Shown: one piece after another, positions 11,151-22,119 of the stretch
How the letters are laid out: every line of letters begins with the position of its first letter
How positions within the stretch are numbered: position 1 is the first letter of the stretch
From: Lolium rigidum
Taxonomy: Eukaryota; Streptophyta; Magnoliopsida; Poales; Poaceae
DNA length: 64,000 nt
Direction: 5' to 3'
Assembly: GCF_022539505.1 (NCBI RefSeq)
Contig: NC_061513.1
Location: forward strand, 352,637,696 to 352,701,695
Notes under the pieces: model-generated
What the model was told of the DNA's origin: nothing
The model's database searches: none
The model's input: the letters and a program-made list of their open reading frames with translations, nothing else
Made by a program: the position numbers and the translations under genes

Positions 11151-12077
11151 ATGGCCAACAACGAAGAGGGCGGCGGCAGCGGCAGCAAGCCATTCTGGAT
11201 GCTAACCGATGAAATGGAGGTGATGGAGTCACAACCTCGCCGCGACGACGGCGAGGATGATGGTACCGATCAAGAGTACCGAGCGGACAATGCGGCCGAC
11301 GATGACACCACTGATGGTGCCGGTGAGGATGACACCACGGATGGTGCCGGCGAGGATGACACCGGCAAACCGAAGAAGCTACGGAGGGAGCGTCGCCCAA
11401 ATGTGCTCAGCACCGTGAAGCAGGCATTCACTGAAGTGAACGCCAGTGGGCATCCAACGGTGCCACCTGAGTTAGTCAAAGGGTACTCGGCCCAACTCGG
11501 GTGCATCCTCCGGAGCACGGTCTCGATCAACACCGAGAACCTCAGGCATCCTGACCGAGCGAATTTGTGCACCCTCCTCTTCAAGAAGCTGCACGAACGA
11601 TACAAGTTCCCGGTGGACTGCTCAGAAAAGCGTCTCATGCGGAACAAAGTGCACAATGCCACCCTCACGAAGATGAGCACCGCCCTCGCTAGTTGGAGGA
11701 ACCGAGTGAAGAAAATGATTAATAGTTGTGAGAGTTACGAGAAGATCAAGGAGTCAAAGCCCCCGATCACCGAGCAAGACTACGCTGATTTCAAGATCAA
11801 GTGCGAGAGCGAGTCAACGTCGGATTCTAGTCAGTGGGGGAAGGACATGCGAAAACTGAACTTAGGCACCCACAAACTTGGTCCTGGCGGTTTTAGTGTG
11901 GAGCAACCGAAATGGGACGCCGCGGATGAGGAGCGTGTGAAGAACGGCCTTGAGCCCCACTTCCCGCAATACAAAAACAAGCAAACCAGGAACTGTCTCC
12001 TGGCCCGGTACCGTATTGACCCGAAAACAAAGGAGCTCACCACCACTCCGGATGTGAAGCAGTTTGAGGCTCTTCTG
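11151..12077 (+). CDS. Second CACTA-1 gene, exon 1 (TNPA/TNPD-like accessory protein)
   Basis: The ATG at 11151 starts a 309-codon exon ending at a CTG/GTAAGG donor. The protein begins with a low-complexity acidic part containing tandem DDTTDGAGE repeats, followed by a basic KPKKLRRERR segment and a conserved block of about 200 residues (KGYSAQLGCILRSTV, ANLCTLLFKKLHERYKF, WGKDMRKLN, LGPGGFSV, NCLLARYRID) that recalls plant transposase families of the Ptta/En-Spm kind. In known CACTA elements the second protein binds the subterminal repeats. The exon has no stop or frameshift. The family assignment is tentative. Confidence 0.88.
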
Positions 12078-12171
12078 GTAAGGAATGAACCCTCTTAATT
12101 AGCTCCTTTATGGTTGCATTCTTATCGATGAATCCAAATTTCTAAATGGTTCATGCATGTTCCCCCCGTAG

Positions 12172-12939
12172 GCTAAGGAAGTTGTTGCGGAAAGTGAAAA
12201 TGAAGCTAGTAGCGGCGCGGGGTCCACGAGCTCCTCGCAGTGTGCCCCTGGGGACAACCCTTTAAATAGGGCGTTGAATGCCCACAAGAAGAGGGATCCA
12301 TTGAGTAAGCCGACGTCGGCTGGTCGTGTGGTCGGCGAAGGATGCTCTATGAAATGGTCAGAATACTATAAGTCGGGGAAAAAGGAGAAAAAGGCCACCA
12401 TCGATGAGAAGGATGTCGCACATCTCAAGGCACAAGTTGCGCAGATCCCGACATTGGTCCAGGAGCAAGTGCGGCAACAAGTGCAACATATCGTGGAGAC
12501 CCAACAGAGGACGCAACGACAACAAGTGGAGGACCAAGTGGGCACGACGCTTAGCTCCATCATGCCTACCTTGGTTGCCGGTCTGGACACGTGGTATAGG
12601 GGAGGAAAAAAGGGGCCTCCCCCGGTTCCCAGTTTCATGGGCAGCAACTCCCACAACGTGGAGCCATCGGTGAGTCCGCAGGCGGCAACAATGGTGTCTC
12701 CGGCGGCGCCAACATTGGTGGCTCCCGCGGCGCCAACCTTGGTGGCTCCGGCGGCGCCAACCTTGGTGGCTCCCGCGGCGCCAACCTTGGTGTCTCCCAC
12801 GGCGCCATTACTTCAGCTCAATGCACCCGTCGCTGCGGATAATACGCCGCCCGGCACCGCGCCAACAAGTGGCCACTCCATCAGTGGCACGCCCGCCGCC
12901 GGCGGTGCCTCGACCTTAGCCGAGCTGGACGCCATCACG
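12172..12939 (+). CDS. Second CACTA-1 gene, exon 2 (coiled coil and Ala/Pro repeats)
   Basis: Exon 2 follows a 94-bp intron (12078-12171, GT...AG) in phase 0 and encodes 256 residues. It contains KWSEYYKSGKK, a Gln-rich heptad region (VRQQVQHIVETQQRTQRQQ) likely to form a coiled coil, and then four copies of an Ala-Pro-Thr-Leu-Val repeat. It ends at ACG/GTAACC, where a donor opens the intron that now contains element A1. The apparent stop TAA at 12949 belongs to the LTR of A1 and is not the gene's end. The frame continues at 44320. Confidence 0.88.
12700..12796 (+). repeat. In-frame 24-bp minisatellite in the second gene
   Basis: GGCGGCGCCAACNTTGGTGGCTCC-type units are repeated four times in tandem and encode Ala-Pro-Thr-Leu-Val-(Ala/Ser)-Pro. 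A unit of 24 bp keeps the frame, so copy number can vary without damage. Confidence 0.85.
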
Positions 12940-12948
12940 GTAACCAAC

Positions 12949-14661
12949 TAATACGTCTCTGACGTATCGATAATTTCTTATGTTCCAAGCCACATTATTG
13001 ATGATATCTACATGTTTTATACACATTATATGTCATATTTATGCGTTTTCCAGAACTAACCTATTGACGAGATGCCGAAGGGCCAGTTGCTGTTTTCTGC
13101 TATTTTTGGTTTCAGAAATCCTAGTAAGGAAATATTCTCGGAATCGTACGAAATCAATGCCCAGCATCCTATTTTTCCACGAAGCTTCCAGAACACCCGA
13201 GAGCAACCAGAGGGGGGCCACAGGCCCACCAGATGATAGGGCGGCGCGGCCCAGGCCCTGGCCGCGCCCCCCTGTTGTGTCGTCGCCTCGTCAGCCCTCC
13301 GACTCCGCCTCTTTGCCTATTTAAAGGTCCCTGACCTAAAACCTCGACACGGAAAAACCACGGTACGAGAAACCTTCCAGAGCCGCCGCCATCGCGAAGC
13401 CAAGATCTGGGGGACAGGAGTCTCTGTTCCGGCACGCCGCCGAGACGGGGAAGTGCCCCCGGAAGGCTTCTCCATCAACACCACCGCCATATTCATCACC
13501 GCTGCTGTCTCCCATGAGGAGGGAGTAGTTCTCCATCGAGGCTCGGGGCTGTACCGGTAGCTATGTGGTTAATCTCTCTCCTATGTGCTTCAATACAATA
13601 ATCTCATGAGCTGCCTTACATGATTGAGATTCATATGATGATGCTTGTAATCTAGATGTCATTATGCTAGTCAAGTGGATTTTACTTATGTGATCTCCGG
13701 AGACTCCTTGTCCCACGTGTGTAAAGGTGACAGTGTGTGCACCGTGTGGGACTCTTAGGCTATATTTCACAGAATACTTATTCACTGTTATGAATGGCAT
13801 AGTGAAGTGCTTATTTATATCCCTTTATGATTGCAATGTGTTTTGTATCACAATTTATCTGTGTTCTACTCTAGTGATGTTATTAAAGTAGTTTATTCCT
13901 CCTGCACAGTGTAATGGTGACAGTGTGTGCATCGTGTAGTACTTGGCGTAGGCTATGATTGTGATCTCTTGTAGATTATGAAGTTAACTATTGCTATGAT
14001 GGTATTGATGTGATCTATGCCTCCTTTCGTAGTGAAGGTGACAGTGTGCATGCTATGTTAGTACTTGGTTTGGTTATGTTGATCTGTTATGCACTCTAAG
14101 GTTATTTAAATATGAACATTGAATATTGTGGAGCTTGTTAACTCCGGCATTGAGGGTTCGTGTAATCCTACACGATTAGTGGTGTTCATCATCCAACAAG
14201 AGGGTGTAGAGTCTAGCATCTATTTATTTATTCTGTTATGTGATCAATGTTGAGAGTGTCCACTAGTGAAAGTATGATCCCTAGGCCTTGTTCCTAAATA
14301 CTGCTATCGCTGCTTGTTTACTTGTTTCTATCGCATCTTTACTTCCTACAATATTAATACCATCAATTGCACGCCAGCAAGCACTTTTCTGGCGCCGTTA
14401 CTACTGCTCATATTCATTCATACCACTTGTATTTCACTATCTCTTCGCCGAACTAGTGCACCTATTAGGTGTGTTGGGGACACAAGAGACTTCTTGCTTT
14501 GTGGTTGCGGGGTTGCATGAGAGGGATATCTTTGACCTCTTCCTCCCTGAGTTCGATAAACCTTGGGTGATCCACTTAAGGGAAACTTGCTGCTGTTCTA
14601 CAAACCTCTGCTCTTGGAGGCCCAACACTGTCTACAAGAACAGAAGCACCCGTAGACATCA
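12949..14661 (+). repeat. A1 5' LTR
   Basis: The LTR runs from TAATACGTCTC to GTAGACATCA. TATTTAAA at 13318-13325 is the likely TATA box. Downstream (U5) there are three diverged copies of a GGTGACAGTGTGTGCA-containing segment near 13725, 13915 and 14035. The mutated first dinucleotide (TA for TG) suggests that this terminus has decayed. Confidence 0.93.
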
Positions 14662-14671
14662 AGCACTTTTC

Positions 14672-14689
14672 TGGCGCTGTTGCCGGGGA
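14672..14689 (+). other. A1 primer-binding site (tRNA-Asp type)
   Basis: TGGCGCTGTTGCCGGGGA follows the LTR by 10 bp and matches the complement of the plant tRNA-Asp 3' end with one C-to-T change. Confidence 0.88.
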
Positions 14690-14822
14690 GGAAAGGTAAA
14701 AGGTACTCACACTCCGGATCTCGGGTACTAAGCTATTTTCGCCGTTGTAAGTACTCGAAGCTATTTCCTTTAGATCCTGCAATTGCATCTTTTTGTTTCT
14801 TGTTTTACACTAGTAAGGCATA

Positions 14823-15020
14823 ATGGAATACAACTATGAGCTTTTTAATTTATTTCCTAAGTTAAGACATGAATTGTGTGATGCGAAAATTAAAGAACCT
14901 ATGGAGCCTCAATTGCATGCTAGTAGCAATGTTATTAGTATGAACGCAATCACTGCTAATGCTATGGATAAGTCTAAGCTTGGGAAGCTAGTTTTTGTGA
15001 TCTTTTTAGTTTCCCATCTT
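14823..15020 (+). pseudogene. A1 N-terminal leader reading frame
   Basis: A short frame starting MEYNYELFNLFPKLRHELCD resembles the start of the A2 frame at 26747 (MDNNELLILFLDLKHGLFD), so it is a family feature and not random. In A1 it closes shortly after SKLGKLVFVIF. It is probably the degraded N-terminus of the element protein. Confidence 0.6.
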
Positions 15021-15118
15021 TAGGGGAGAAAATTTGTTCTGATAATGCTTTATCTCCCATATGCGATAACTCTAATGATGCTTGTCCACCAACTGCAAGT
15101 ACTGCTTTCAAGATACCC

Positions 15119-15841
15119 ATGAAAATTATTGAACGTTTTATTGATAACCGCTATGAAGGAGATGGAACTGTCCATCCTGGAGATCATTTACTGTTTTTGC
15201 ATGGATTATGCGGGTTATTCAAGTGTGCAGGTATCTCTATGGATGAAGTGAGGAAGAAGCTATTCTCTTTTTCGCTGTCTGGTAAAGTGGCGCATTGGTA
15301 TAAATTGTTGAAGAATAGTCATTCTCTTGGTTGGGAGGAAATTGTACCTCTCTTTTATTCTAAATTTTATCCTCCTCATGAAGTGCATATTGATAGGAAT
15401 TATATTTATAACTTTTATCCTCGTGATGGAGAGAGTATTTCTCAAGCATGGGGGAGATTGAAGTCACTAATGCTCAAATGTCCCATTCATGAGCTACCCC
15501 GTAATGTTATTGTTAACAATTTTTATGCGAGGCTTTCAGGACAACACAAGGACTATTTGGATGCCTGTTCAGAGGGATCTTTCACAAGCAAGGAGGTTGA
15601 AGCTAGGTGGGAACTTCTTGATCGGATTGAGGAGAATGCTGAAGGATGGGAGAACAACAAAGGTGAAGAGTCAGGTATAAATTATGATTATGAATGCATT
15701 GAAGCTTTTATGGATACTGATAAATTTCGAGATATGAGTGCTACTTATGGTCTTGACTCTCAAGTTGCTTCAAATCTTTATAAAGCCTTTGCTTCTCATT
15801 TTGAATTGCCTAAAAAGAATTTTGATAAGTATCATGAACTC
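15119..15841 (+). pseudogene. A1 gag (Retrotrans_gag, Athila type), interrupted by B
   Basis: The protein has the Athila-like gag core, including FPFSL-type and WYKLL/WEEIVPLFYSKFYPP signatures (here FSFSLSGKVAHWYKLL and YSKFYPPHEV) and the helical end SNLYKAFASHFELPKKNFDKYHEL. Gag forms the particle shell. The frame is open until 15841, where B inserted; the stop TGA at 15842 belongs to the LTR of B. The gag zinc knuckle is found after the gap at 20690, consistent with one interrupted gene. Confidence 0.85.
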
Positions 15842-17205
15842 TGATACGTCCAAAACGTATCTACTTTCCCGAACACTTTTGCTATTGTTTTGCCTCTAAT
15901 TTGTGTATTTTGGATGCAACTAACGCAGAACTGTTCTGGTGTCTCGTTTTTGTGCAGAAATCCAACTTTCAGGAAAAACCTCGGGATTTTGACGAAAGGG
16001 CCTATTTTCCCAGAATAATGACGGAGCCAGAAGGACGATTGAAGTGGAGGCCCGAGGGCCCCACACCACATGGCGGCGCGGCCATGTGGCGTGGCCCCCT
16101 CGGCCGGCCTCCGACGCCCCCCCTTCGGACTACTTATTCGCCTCGACCTAAAAACGTACGGAGAGAAGTCGAAGTCGCCGTAAACCCTCCGAACGCCGCC
16201 ACATCGCGAAACTCCGTCGCGGGAGCCAGAAGTCTCCGTTCTGGCACTCCGCCGGGACGGGGAATTGGAGGAGATCATCACCGCCATCACCGACAACGCC
16301 TCTCCATAAACCAGCAATGTTTCCCCCATCCATGTGTGAGTAATTCCCCCGCTGTAGGCCGAAGGGGATGGTAGGGATTGGATGAGATTGGTCATGTAAT
16401 AGCATAAGATTGTTAGGGCATAGTGCCTAGTGTCCGTAGATGGTACTTTTATGATATTGTTGCAACTTGTTATGCTTAATGCTTGTCACTAGGGCCCGAG
16501 TGCCATGATCTCAGATCTGAACATGTTATTATTTCATCATGATATTCATTGTTTATGGTCTTACCTGCAAGTTGTATACACATGTCGCTGTCCGGAACCA
16601 ATGGCCCCGAAGTGACGGAAATCGGGACAACCGGAGGGAATGGCAGGTGACGTGAGGATCACATGTGTTCACGGAGTGTTAATGCTTTGCTCCGGTACTC
16701 TATTAAAAGGAGTACCTTAATATCCAGTAGTTTCCCTTGAGGCCCGGCTGCCACCGGCTGGTAGGACAAAAGATGTTGTGCAAGTTTCTCATTGCGAGCA
16801 CGTACGACTATAATTGGAACACATGCCTATTGATTGATTAGTACTTGGACACCGTTTTATTATTATATGCAAATGCCCTGCTATGATTGTTACATGAGTT
16901 TCTCTCATCCATGCAACGCCCGTCATCCGTCCCCGTGCCTACAGTATTTTAATCCTGCTGTTTACTATAATCACTACTGCTGTCTTTGTTACTCGCTACT
17001 CGTTATTTCACTACTCGCTACTGCTATAAAACTGTTACTCATCGATAAACTCTTGCGAGCAAGTCTCGTTTCCAGGTGCAGCTGAATTGACAACTCCGCC
17101 GTTAAGGCTTTCAAGTATTCTTTGTCTCCCCTTGTGTCGAATCAATAAATTGGGTAATACTTCCCTCGAAGACTCGTTGCGATCCCCTATACTTGTGGGT
17201 CATCA
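15842..17205 (+). repeat. B 5' LTR
   Basis: The 1364-bp LTR runs from TGATACGTCC to GTGGGTCATCA. The first 20 bases form the hairpin GATACGT/CCAAA/ACGTATC. No partner LTR is present in the sequenced part. Confidence 0.88.
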
Positions 17206-17216
17206 AGACTATTTTC

Positions 17217-17233
17217 TGGCGCCGTTGCCGGGA
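17217..17233 (+). other. B primer-binding site (tRNA-Asp type)
   Basis: TGGCGCCGTTGCCGGGA lies 11 bp after the LTR and matches the complement of the tRNA-Asp 3' end without mismatch. Confidence 0.9.
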
Positions 17234-17291
17234 GCATAGCTTTATTTGGAAGTTCACTTGGATTAATATTGTTCGCTGCAAATTCTCCATC

Positions 17292-18472
17292 ATGGGTAAA
17301 CCTCGCGATACTAAGGTCGCCATATTACCATCCACTACAAGAAAAGGTACAACTCTGAGTACCTCCGTTGCTCTTGATTCACCATCTGTGATTGATAAAC
17401 TTGTTTCACCGCCACATGCTTCAAATGCTGGTACTTCTGCTGAATCTGAAAACTCTCATAATACTGATAATATTTCTGCTGTGCTTGATGATAGTGGTTC
17501 ATTGGGAACTTTTCTAGATGCTAAAATTGCTAGGTCTAGACAAATTGAAAATGCTGAAACTCCTGATGTTACTACACCTGTTAATTCACCTGAATTTGAA
17601 TACTCTAGTGATGATCTTGATGAAGATTATGTGGAACTTGATGATGATTTTATTGAAAAATGCCATGCTACTACTGATGCAAGAAAAATTAAAAAGTTGC
17701 TTGCAGTACATACTGTTAGATATAAACTGTCTCCTGATCCTAAATTTGCCACATCTCCTATAAACATTAAGGATAAAGATTATGATTTTTCTCTCGATCT
17801 ATCTCATATAGCTATTGTTGAGAAAACACCTTTTTGTGGTACTGAAAAAGAAAGTGCTGTTGAACACATGACTGAGTTATCCACTTTGAGTAGCTTGTTT
17901 TCTGATGATGTTAAGAAGCGTACTTACTTTGTTGCTAAAATTTTTCCATTCTCATTAAAGGATGACGCTAAAACTTGGTATAATAGTTTGCCACCTAGTT
18001 CTATTAAAAGTCCAAAAGAATTGCTTGCCGTTTTCTTTCGGAAATACTTTCCTGCTAGTGCTCAACATGCTGCTTTGCAGAGAGTTTATAATTTTGATCA
18101 AGGAGATGAAGAGAAATTGCCTGAGGCCCGGGCGAGATTTTGCTCTCTTATTAGAGCTCTGCCGACCATGATTTGGAAAAGCATGATTTACTTGATATAT
18201 TTTATAGTGGACTAACCATTGAGTCTAGGGCATACCTGGATAGTTGTGCTTGGTTGTGTTTTCGGGAAAAAACTCCGGACGTACGTCGAAGAATTATTGG
18301 CTAAAATAAGCCGGAATTATGATGATTGGACTACGCCCGAACCAACTCCAACGCCAATAGTGAAGAAGAGGGGTTTAATTAAATTGAATGATGAAGATAT
18401 GAGGGAAGCCAAGAAGTCTCTCAAGGAGAAAGGTATTAAATCTGAAGATGTGAAAAATCTACCTCCTATAGA
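17292..18472 (+). pseudogene. B gag (Athila type), 5' portion
   Basis: The frame starts MGKPRDTKVAILPSTTRKG, passes a Ser/Asp-rich N-terminal segment and reaches the gag core (FPFSLKDDAKTWYNSLPPSSI, FFRKYFPASA, LQRVYNFDQGDEE), a very typical Athila pattern. It shifts frame at 18162 and again at 18249, both at positions where the family sequence has CTG. The continued frame (ESRAYLDSCA..., then KKRGLIKLNDEDMREAKKSLKEK) runs to the CACTA-2 insertion at 18473. The protein would form the particle shell. Confidence 0.88.
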
Positions 18473-18510
18473 CACTAGTAGGAAAACCCTTATAGGCGAT
18501 GCTTAGTTCT

Positions 18511-18836
18511 GTGGCGCACCGTTTAAAATGCGCCACAGAAAGTTATTTTGTGGCGCACCAGACACGGTGCGCCACAGAAATAGCTTAATTTTGTGGCGCA
18601 CCGGGGATCCATGCGCCACGAAATTTGGTGGGGCCAACCCCAATCATTGGTTTCACTATTTACGTGGCGCACGGGATCACGTGCGCCACGAAATAAGACA
18701 TTCCGTGGCGCACCGGCCTGGTGCGCCACCGAATCAAGACTTTCGTGGCGCATTCTTCCGGTGCGCCACCGAACTAAGACTTTCGTGGCGCACGTGGGAT
18801 GGTGCGCCACGAAAGCCTTATTTCTGTGGCCCACAT
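18511..18836. repeat. CACTA-2 left subterminal repeats
   Basis: Six palindromic units with TGTGGCGCACC and GGTGCGCCAC arms occur about every 50-55 bp. They share the GTGGCGCACC core with CACTA-1. Confidence 0.9.
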
Positions 18837-19215
18837 GAGTTCCATGCAACTCCACCCCCCCCCCCCGTGGATCGCCTTTTTAACCTCTCGTAAAAAATAA
18901 AAAAAATAGATAAAAATTCCAAAAAATAAATCCCTTCAAGATGCCTATGTATTATGTCATCTTTTACCACTGAGAATTAACAAACAATAATTTCGACTTT
19001 TTTTGCAAAATTGCGTGGGAAAATCATCAAACTGGATTTCTGGTTGCATACGAACTCGAAAAAAAATGCATAATATATCAAAATGTTCCCACGAAAAATC
19101 TACATCCGAATTCACCCGGGCTTGCCCGGTTGGACAATTTTTAGAATCCCAAAATTCGAAAAGAGTAAAAAGTTACGGCCAGTTAAAGATTATTTGCTGC
19201 AAAATACAAAAAAAA
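18837..19215. other. CACTA-2 AT-rich spacer, no gene seen
   Basis: Apart from a C-run at 18853-18866 the stretch is AT-rich with several A-runs. Nothing recognisable is coded. Confidence 0.5.
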
Positions 19216-19269
19216 AAATTCTGTGGCGCACCAAATGCCCATGCGCCACAGAAATAACGTTCGAAATTT

Positions 19270-19760
19270 GAAATTTCTGGTGCCCACTTCTCCTTCTCTC
19301 CTCCACTTCTCCCATTCTCCACTTCTCCCCTTCTCCTCCTCTCCTCTTCTCTTCCTCTCCTCCACTTCTCCACTTCTCCCCTTCTCCTCCTCTCCTCTTC
19401 TCTTCCTCTCCTCCACTTCTTCACTTCTCCTCTCTCCTCTCCTACTCCGGCGACCAACTCCGGCGACCAACAACTCCGGCGAACTACTCCGGCGAACTAC
19501 TCCGGCGAACTACTCCGGCGACCACGACCAACACCTCCTCCGGCGACCACCTCCTTCTCTCCACCACCACCACCACCACCACCACCACCTCCTCCTCCTC
19601 CTCCGGCGACCACCTCCTCCTCTACCACCACCACCACCACCACCACCACCACCACCACCACCACCACCACCTCCTCCTCCTCCTCCTCCTCCTCCTCTAC
19701 CACCACCACCACCACCACCTCCACCTCCACCTCCTCCTATTCCACCACCACCTCCTCCGG
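19270..19760. repeat. CACTA-2 simple repeats: (CTCCTCT)n, CTCCGGCGA repeats and (CCA)n
   Basis: A pyrimidine-rich CTTCTCC stretch (19285-19440) is followed by CTCCGGCGAACTA repeats (19443-19530) and long CCA/CTC trinucleotide runs (19559-19742). The proline-only and glycine-only frames across it are artefacts of the repeat. Confidence 0.92.
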
Positions 19761-19844
19761 CCGGCCTCATCCTCCACCCGCCCACCCACCCCACCCACCT
19801 CCGGCGACCTTCCAGAAAAATTTAAAAAAAAATTCGGTGGCCCC

Positions 19845-20098
19845 AGATCTAGATCTAGATCTAGATCTGGCCGCCACTTTTTTGAAATTTTAAAAAAATT
19901 CTGTGGCGCACCGGCGGTGGTGCGCCACGAAATAAGACTTCCTGTTTCGTGGCGCACCACCGTCCGGTGCGCCACGTAAATAAGCTTCGTGGCGCATTGG
20001 CTGGTGCGCCACAGAATCCTTATTTTTGTGGCAAGAATTCTGTGGCGCACCACCCATGCGCCACAGAATGTGTTTTTGGTGCGCCACTGATGAGGCTT
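19845..20098. repeat. CACTA-2 right subterminal region with an AGATCT run
   Basis: A self-complementary run of CAGATCTAGATCT repeats (about 19845-19868) is followed by four palindromic GTGGCGCACC units (19905, 19950, 19987, 20040), mirror images of the left side. Confidence 0.88.
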
Positions 20099-20110
20099 TT
20101 CCTACTAGTG

Positions 20111-20466
20111 AGAAGATATATGTGAGATAATTCTCCCTTCATCCATGATTGAGGTAAATTCCCTTCAACGCTTTACTAGGGAAGATATTCCGTATTCAAA
20201 ACCTCCTGCGCAATGCTTAGATGAGTTTGATAATTATATTGTTAAGCAAGAAAATTTTAATATGAGAGTAGAGAATCATCTAATGGAAAATTCTCAAGCT
20301 ATTAGTCAATTGCATGATATTGTGGAGAGAACCTCCAATGATGTTAAGATGCTTGTTAAACATTTTCATATGATTCAAACTCAAATTGATCAACTCACTA
20401 AAGTGCAAAATGACTTGTTAGGAAATAATGCTAAAGAAAAACATGCGTATGAAGTAACAACTAGAG
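20111..20466 (+). pseudogene. B gag, continuation after CACTA-2
   Basis: After one AGA copy the frame continues from the upstream part (SMIEVNSLQRFTREDIPY, then a helical FDNYIVKQENFNMRVENH and a HDIVERTSNDVKMLVKHF region), which is the typical helical tail of Athila gag. It is cut by the N gap at 20467. Confidence 0.85.
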
Positions 20467-20566
20467 NNNNNNNNNNNNNNNNNNNNNNNNNNNNNNNNNN
20501 NNNNNNNNNNNNNNNNNNNNNNNNNNNNNNNNNNNNNNNNNNNNNNNNNNNNNNNNNNNNNNNNNN
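20467..20566. other. Assembly gap (100 N)
   Basis: Exactly 100 N, the usual placeholder for a gap of unknown length. The flanks belong to two different elements (B to the left, A1 by inference to the right), so the true gap must contain the rest of B and is probably several kilobases. Confidence 0.98.
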
Positions 20567-22119
20567 ACCTTGTGGAATTATCAAATCAAAGATGAATATT
20601 GTATCCATCATATTAATGAAAAAACTAGAAAGTGGGCTAGGGCTCTAGATGATCTTGGTAAAAAAGTTTGTGCCCTCTATCCTTTTATTTGTGAAGTTTG
20701 CCATGAAGTGGGTCATTTTATTTTTCAATGCTCCACCAATGATAATTTGAACCCAATGAGTGCTGCAAATTTGTATTGTGATGATGAAATTACTCCTAAT
20801 CAGCATGATGAACTCACTTTATTTTTATGGTGTGAAGAGTTATCAAGGAAAATTTCTTTGTTAGATATTAATGATCTTGATATTGATGATGTCCTGCATG
20901 GGTGTTTTTCGATTGCATTGATAATAGCCATACAAATACTTACATACAAAATATTTTAGAAGATGACACCTTGCCAAAATATGATAGGACCGCTGTGTGT
21001 TTTGAACTAATTAATGAAAAGGAGGATTCCTCCCAAGTTTCTTCTATTGTTTCTGAAAGTAAATCAGGTTATGCGGACAAGCCACCCTTCAAGCCTCTTC
21101 CTCCTAAAGAAGGGAACGAGGAGAAGGAGGAGAAGAAGAAGAAGAAGGGAATGAAGAAGAAGAAGAAGAAGAAGGAGAATAAAGAGAAAGAGGTAACGGC
21201 ATATCCCCGCGTGAATGAGATAACGCTAGGTAACCGTAAGTATGTTGCTCCTAATGATTATTATGATAATGAATCTGAATACAATGATCTTCCTATGCCC
21301 TTTACATACATTAGTGATCATGATTTGAATGAGCACACTACTTTTGATATTGCAAATCTCTGGGAAACTAATTCTGAAAATGATGATGATAATAATTGCC
21401 ATGGTATCAGTGCTATCCATGCTTCCTCCCATAATGATATAGAAAGATCTAAGCTTGAGGAAGAGGTGTTTGAAAATCCTTTTGCTACTGATCATTATGT
21501 GTTTGATACATCTCCTTCTAATAACAATGATGGTATGGTCACAGATAAACCGACTGTGAAAGATAACTATTCTATTTCTTATGACGACGATGTGCCTCCG
21601 ACCTTTAATGATTATTATAAAGAATGCTATGATATAGGTTATAACTATCCTTATGAAACTTGTCATAGTTATGATTGGATTGCTAAAAACAATTCCCTTA
21701 ATATGCAACTTGTTTACCATGTTCAAATTCTTGATAATAATCTTGCTCCAACTACTATTAATGAGAAGAACTCTTCTTACGCCGAAATTAATGATACCTT
21801 TATGCATATGAACCATGATAAGAATGTTTTAAGTGATGGTTATATTGTGGATTTCATCAATGATGCTAATGAAAGTTATTACGAGAGAGGGAAACATGGT
21901 TATAGGCATCTTAATAATATTAAGTTTCCCCTCTTTATGTTGAGAATCTTGAAGCTACTCGTGTTTTATCCTCTTATGCTTGTCACTTTGTTCTTCATGA
22001 ATTCATTTGTGTACAAGATTCCTTTGCATAGGAAGTGGTTTAGACTTAAATGTGTTTTGAATTTGCTTCTTGATGCTCTCTTTTGCCTCAACTCTTATTT
22101 CTTGGGAGTGCATCATTGA
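20567..22119 (+). pseudogene. A1 gag C-terminus and long acidic/basic region with hydrophobic tail
   Basis: The frame continues an Athila-like gag with a CX2CX4HX4C zinc knuckle at 20690-20731 (CEVCHEVGHFIFQC). Near 20905 it shifts frame in a T-run and continues through a Lys/Glu-rich stretch (21110-21190), a long Asp/Asn/Tyr-rich part and a C-terminal block ending in LLDALFCLNSYFLGVHH that holds two hydrophobic stretches. No protease, RT or integrase signature was seen. The C-terminal block is conserved in A2 (27220-27483). Function is unknown; an Athila env-like role is possible but unproven. Confidence 0.75.

Larger units (their letters stand above)
18473..20110 (+). mobile_element. CACTA-2, small non-autonomous CACTA element
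   Basis: It begins CACTAGTAGGAAAA at 18473 and ends TTTTCCTACTAGTG at 20110, a perfect 14-bp inverted repeat, with the duplication AGA on both sides (18470-18472 and 20111-20113). No coding gene is present. Both flanks carry palindromic TGTGGCGCACC...GGTGCGCCACA units and the centre is low-complexity. The gag frame of B resumes correctly after removal. Its termini differ from CACTA-1 in one of the first 13 bases. Confidence 0.96.
15842..20466 (+). mobile_element. B, Athila-like LTR retrotransposon, 5' part
   Basis: B starts TGATACGTCCAAAACG inside the gag of A1. Its complete 5' LTR is followed by a tRNA-Asp primer site and a long gag frame, which is itself interrupted by CACTA-2. After 20466 the sequence is N, and what follows the gap fits A1 rather than B, so the pol (if any) and the 3' LTR of B lie in the gap. 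The 5-bp target should be AACTC (15837-15841); its second copy is not visible. Confidence 0.85.

Noticed and set aside
14672..14689. tRNA-Asp gene fragment
   Set aside because: The match is the antisense 3' end only and follows an LTR, so it is a primer-binding site. The same holds for 17217, 26488 and 26591.
19223..19825. 200-residue proline-rich frame and opposing poly-Gly/Val frames
   Set aside because: They are translations of CCA/CTC simple repeats in CACTA-2, with no start context or domain.
20570..20959. Post-gap gag as part of B
   Set aside because: It joins a frame and 3' interior shared with A2, and a family-A LTR follows. B would need its own 3' LTR, which is not seen. Assignment to A1 is preferred, though not proven.
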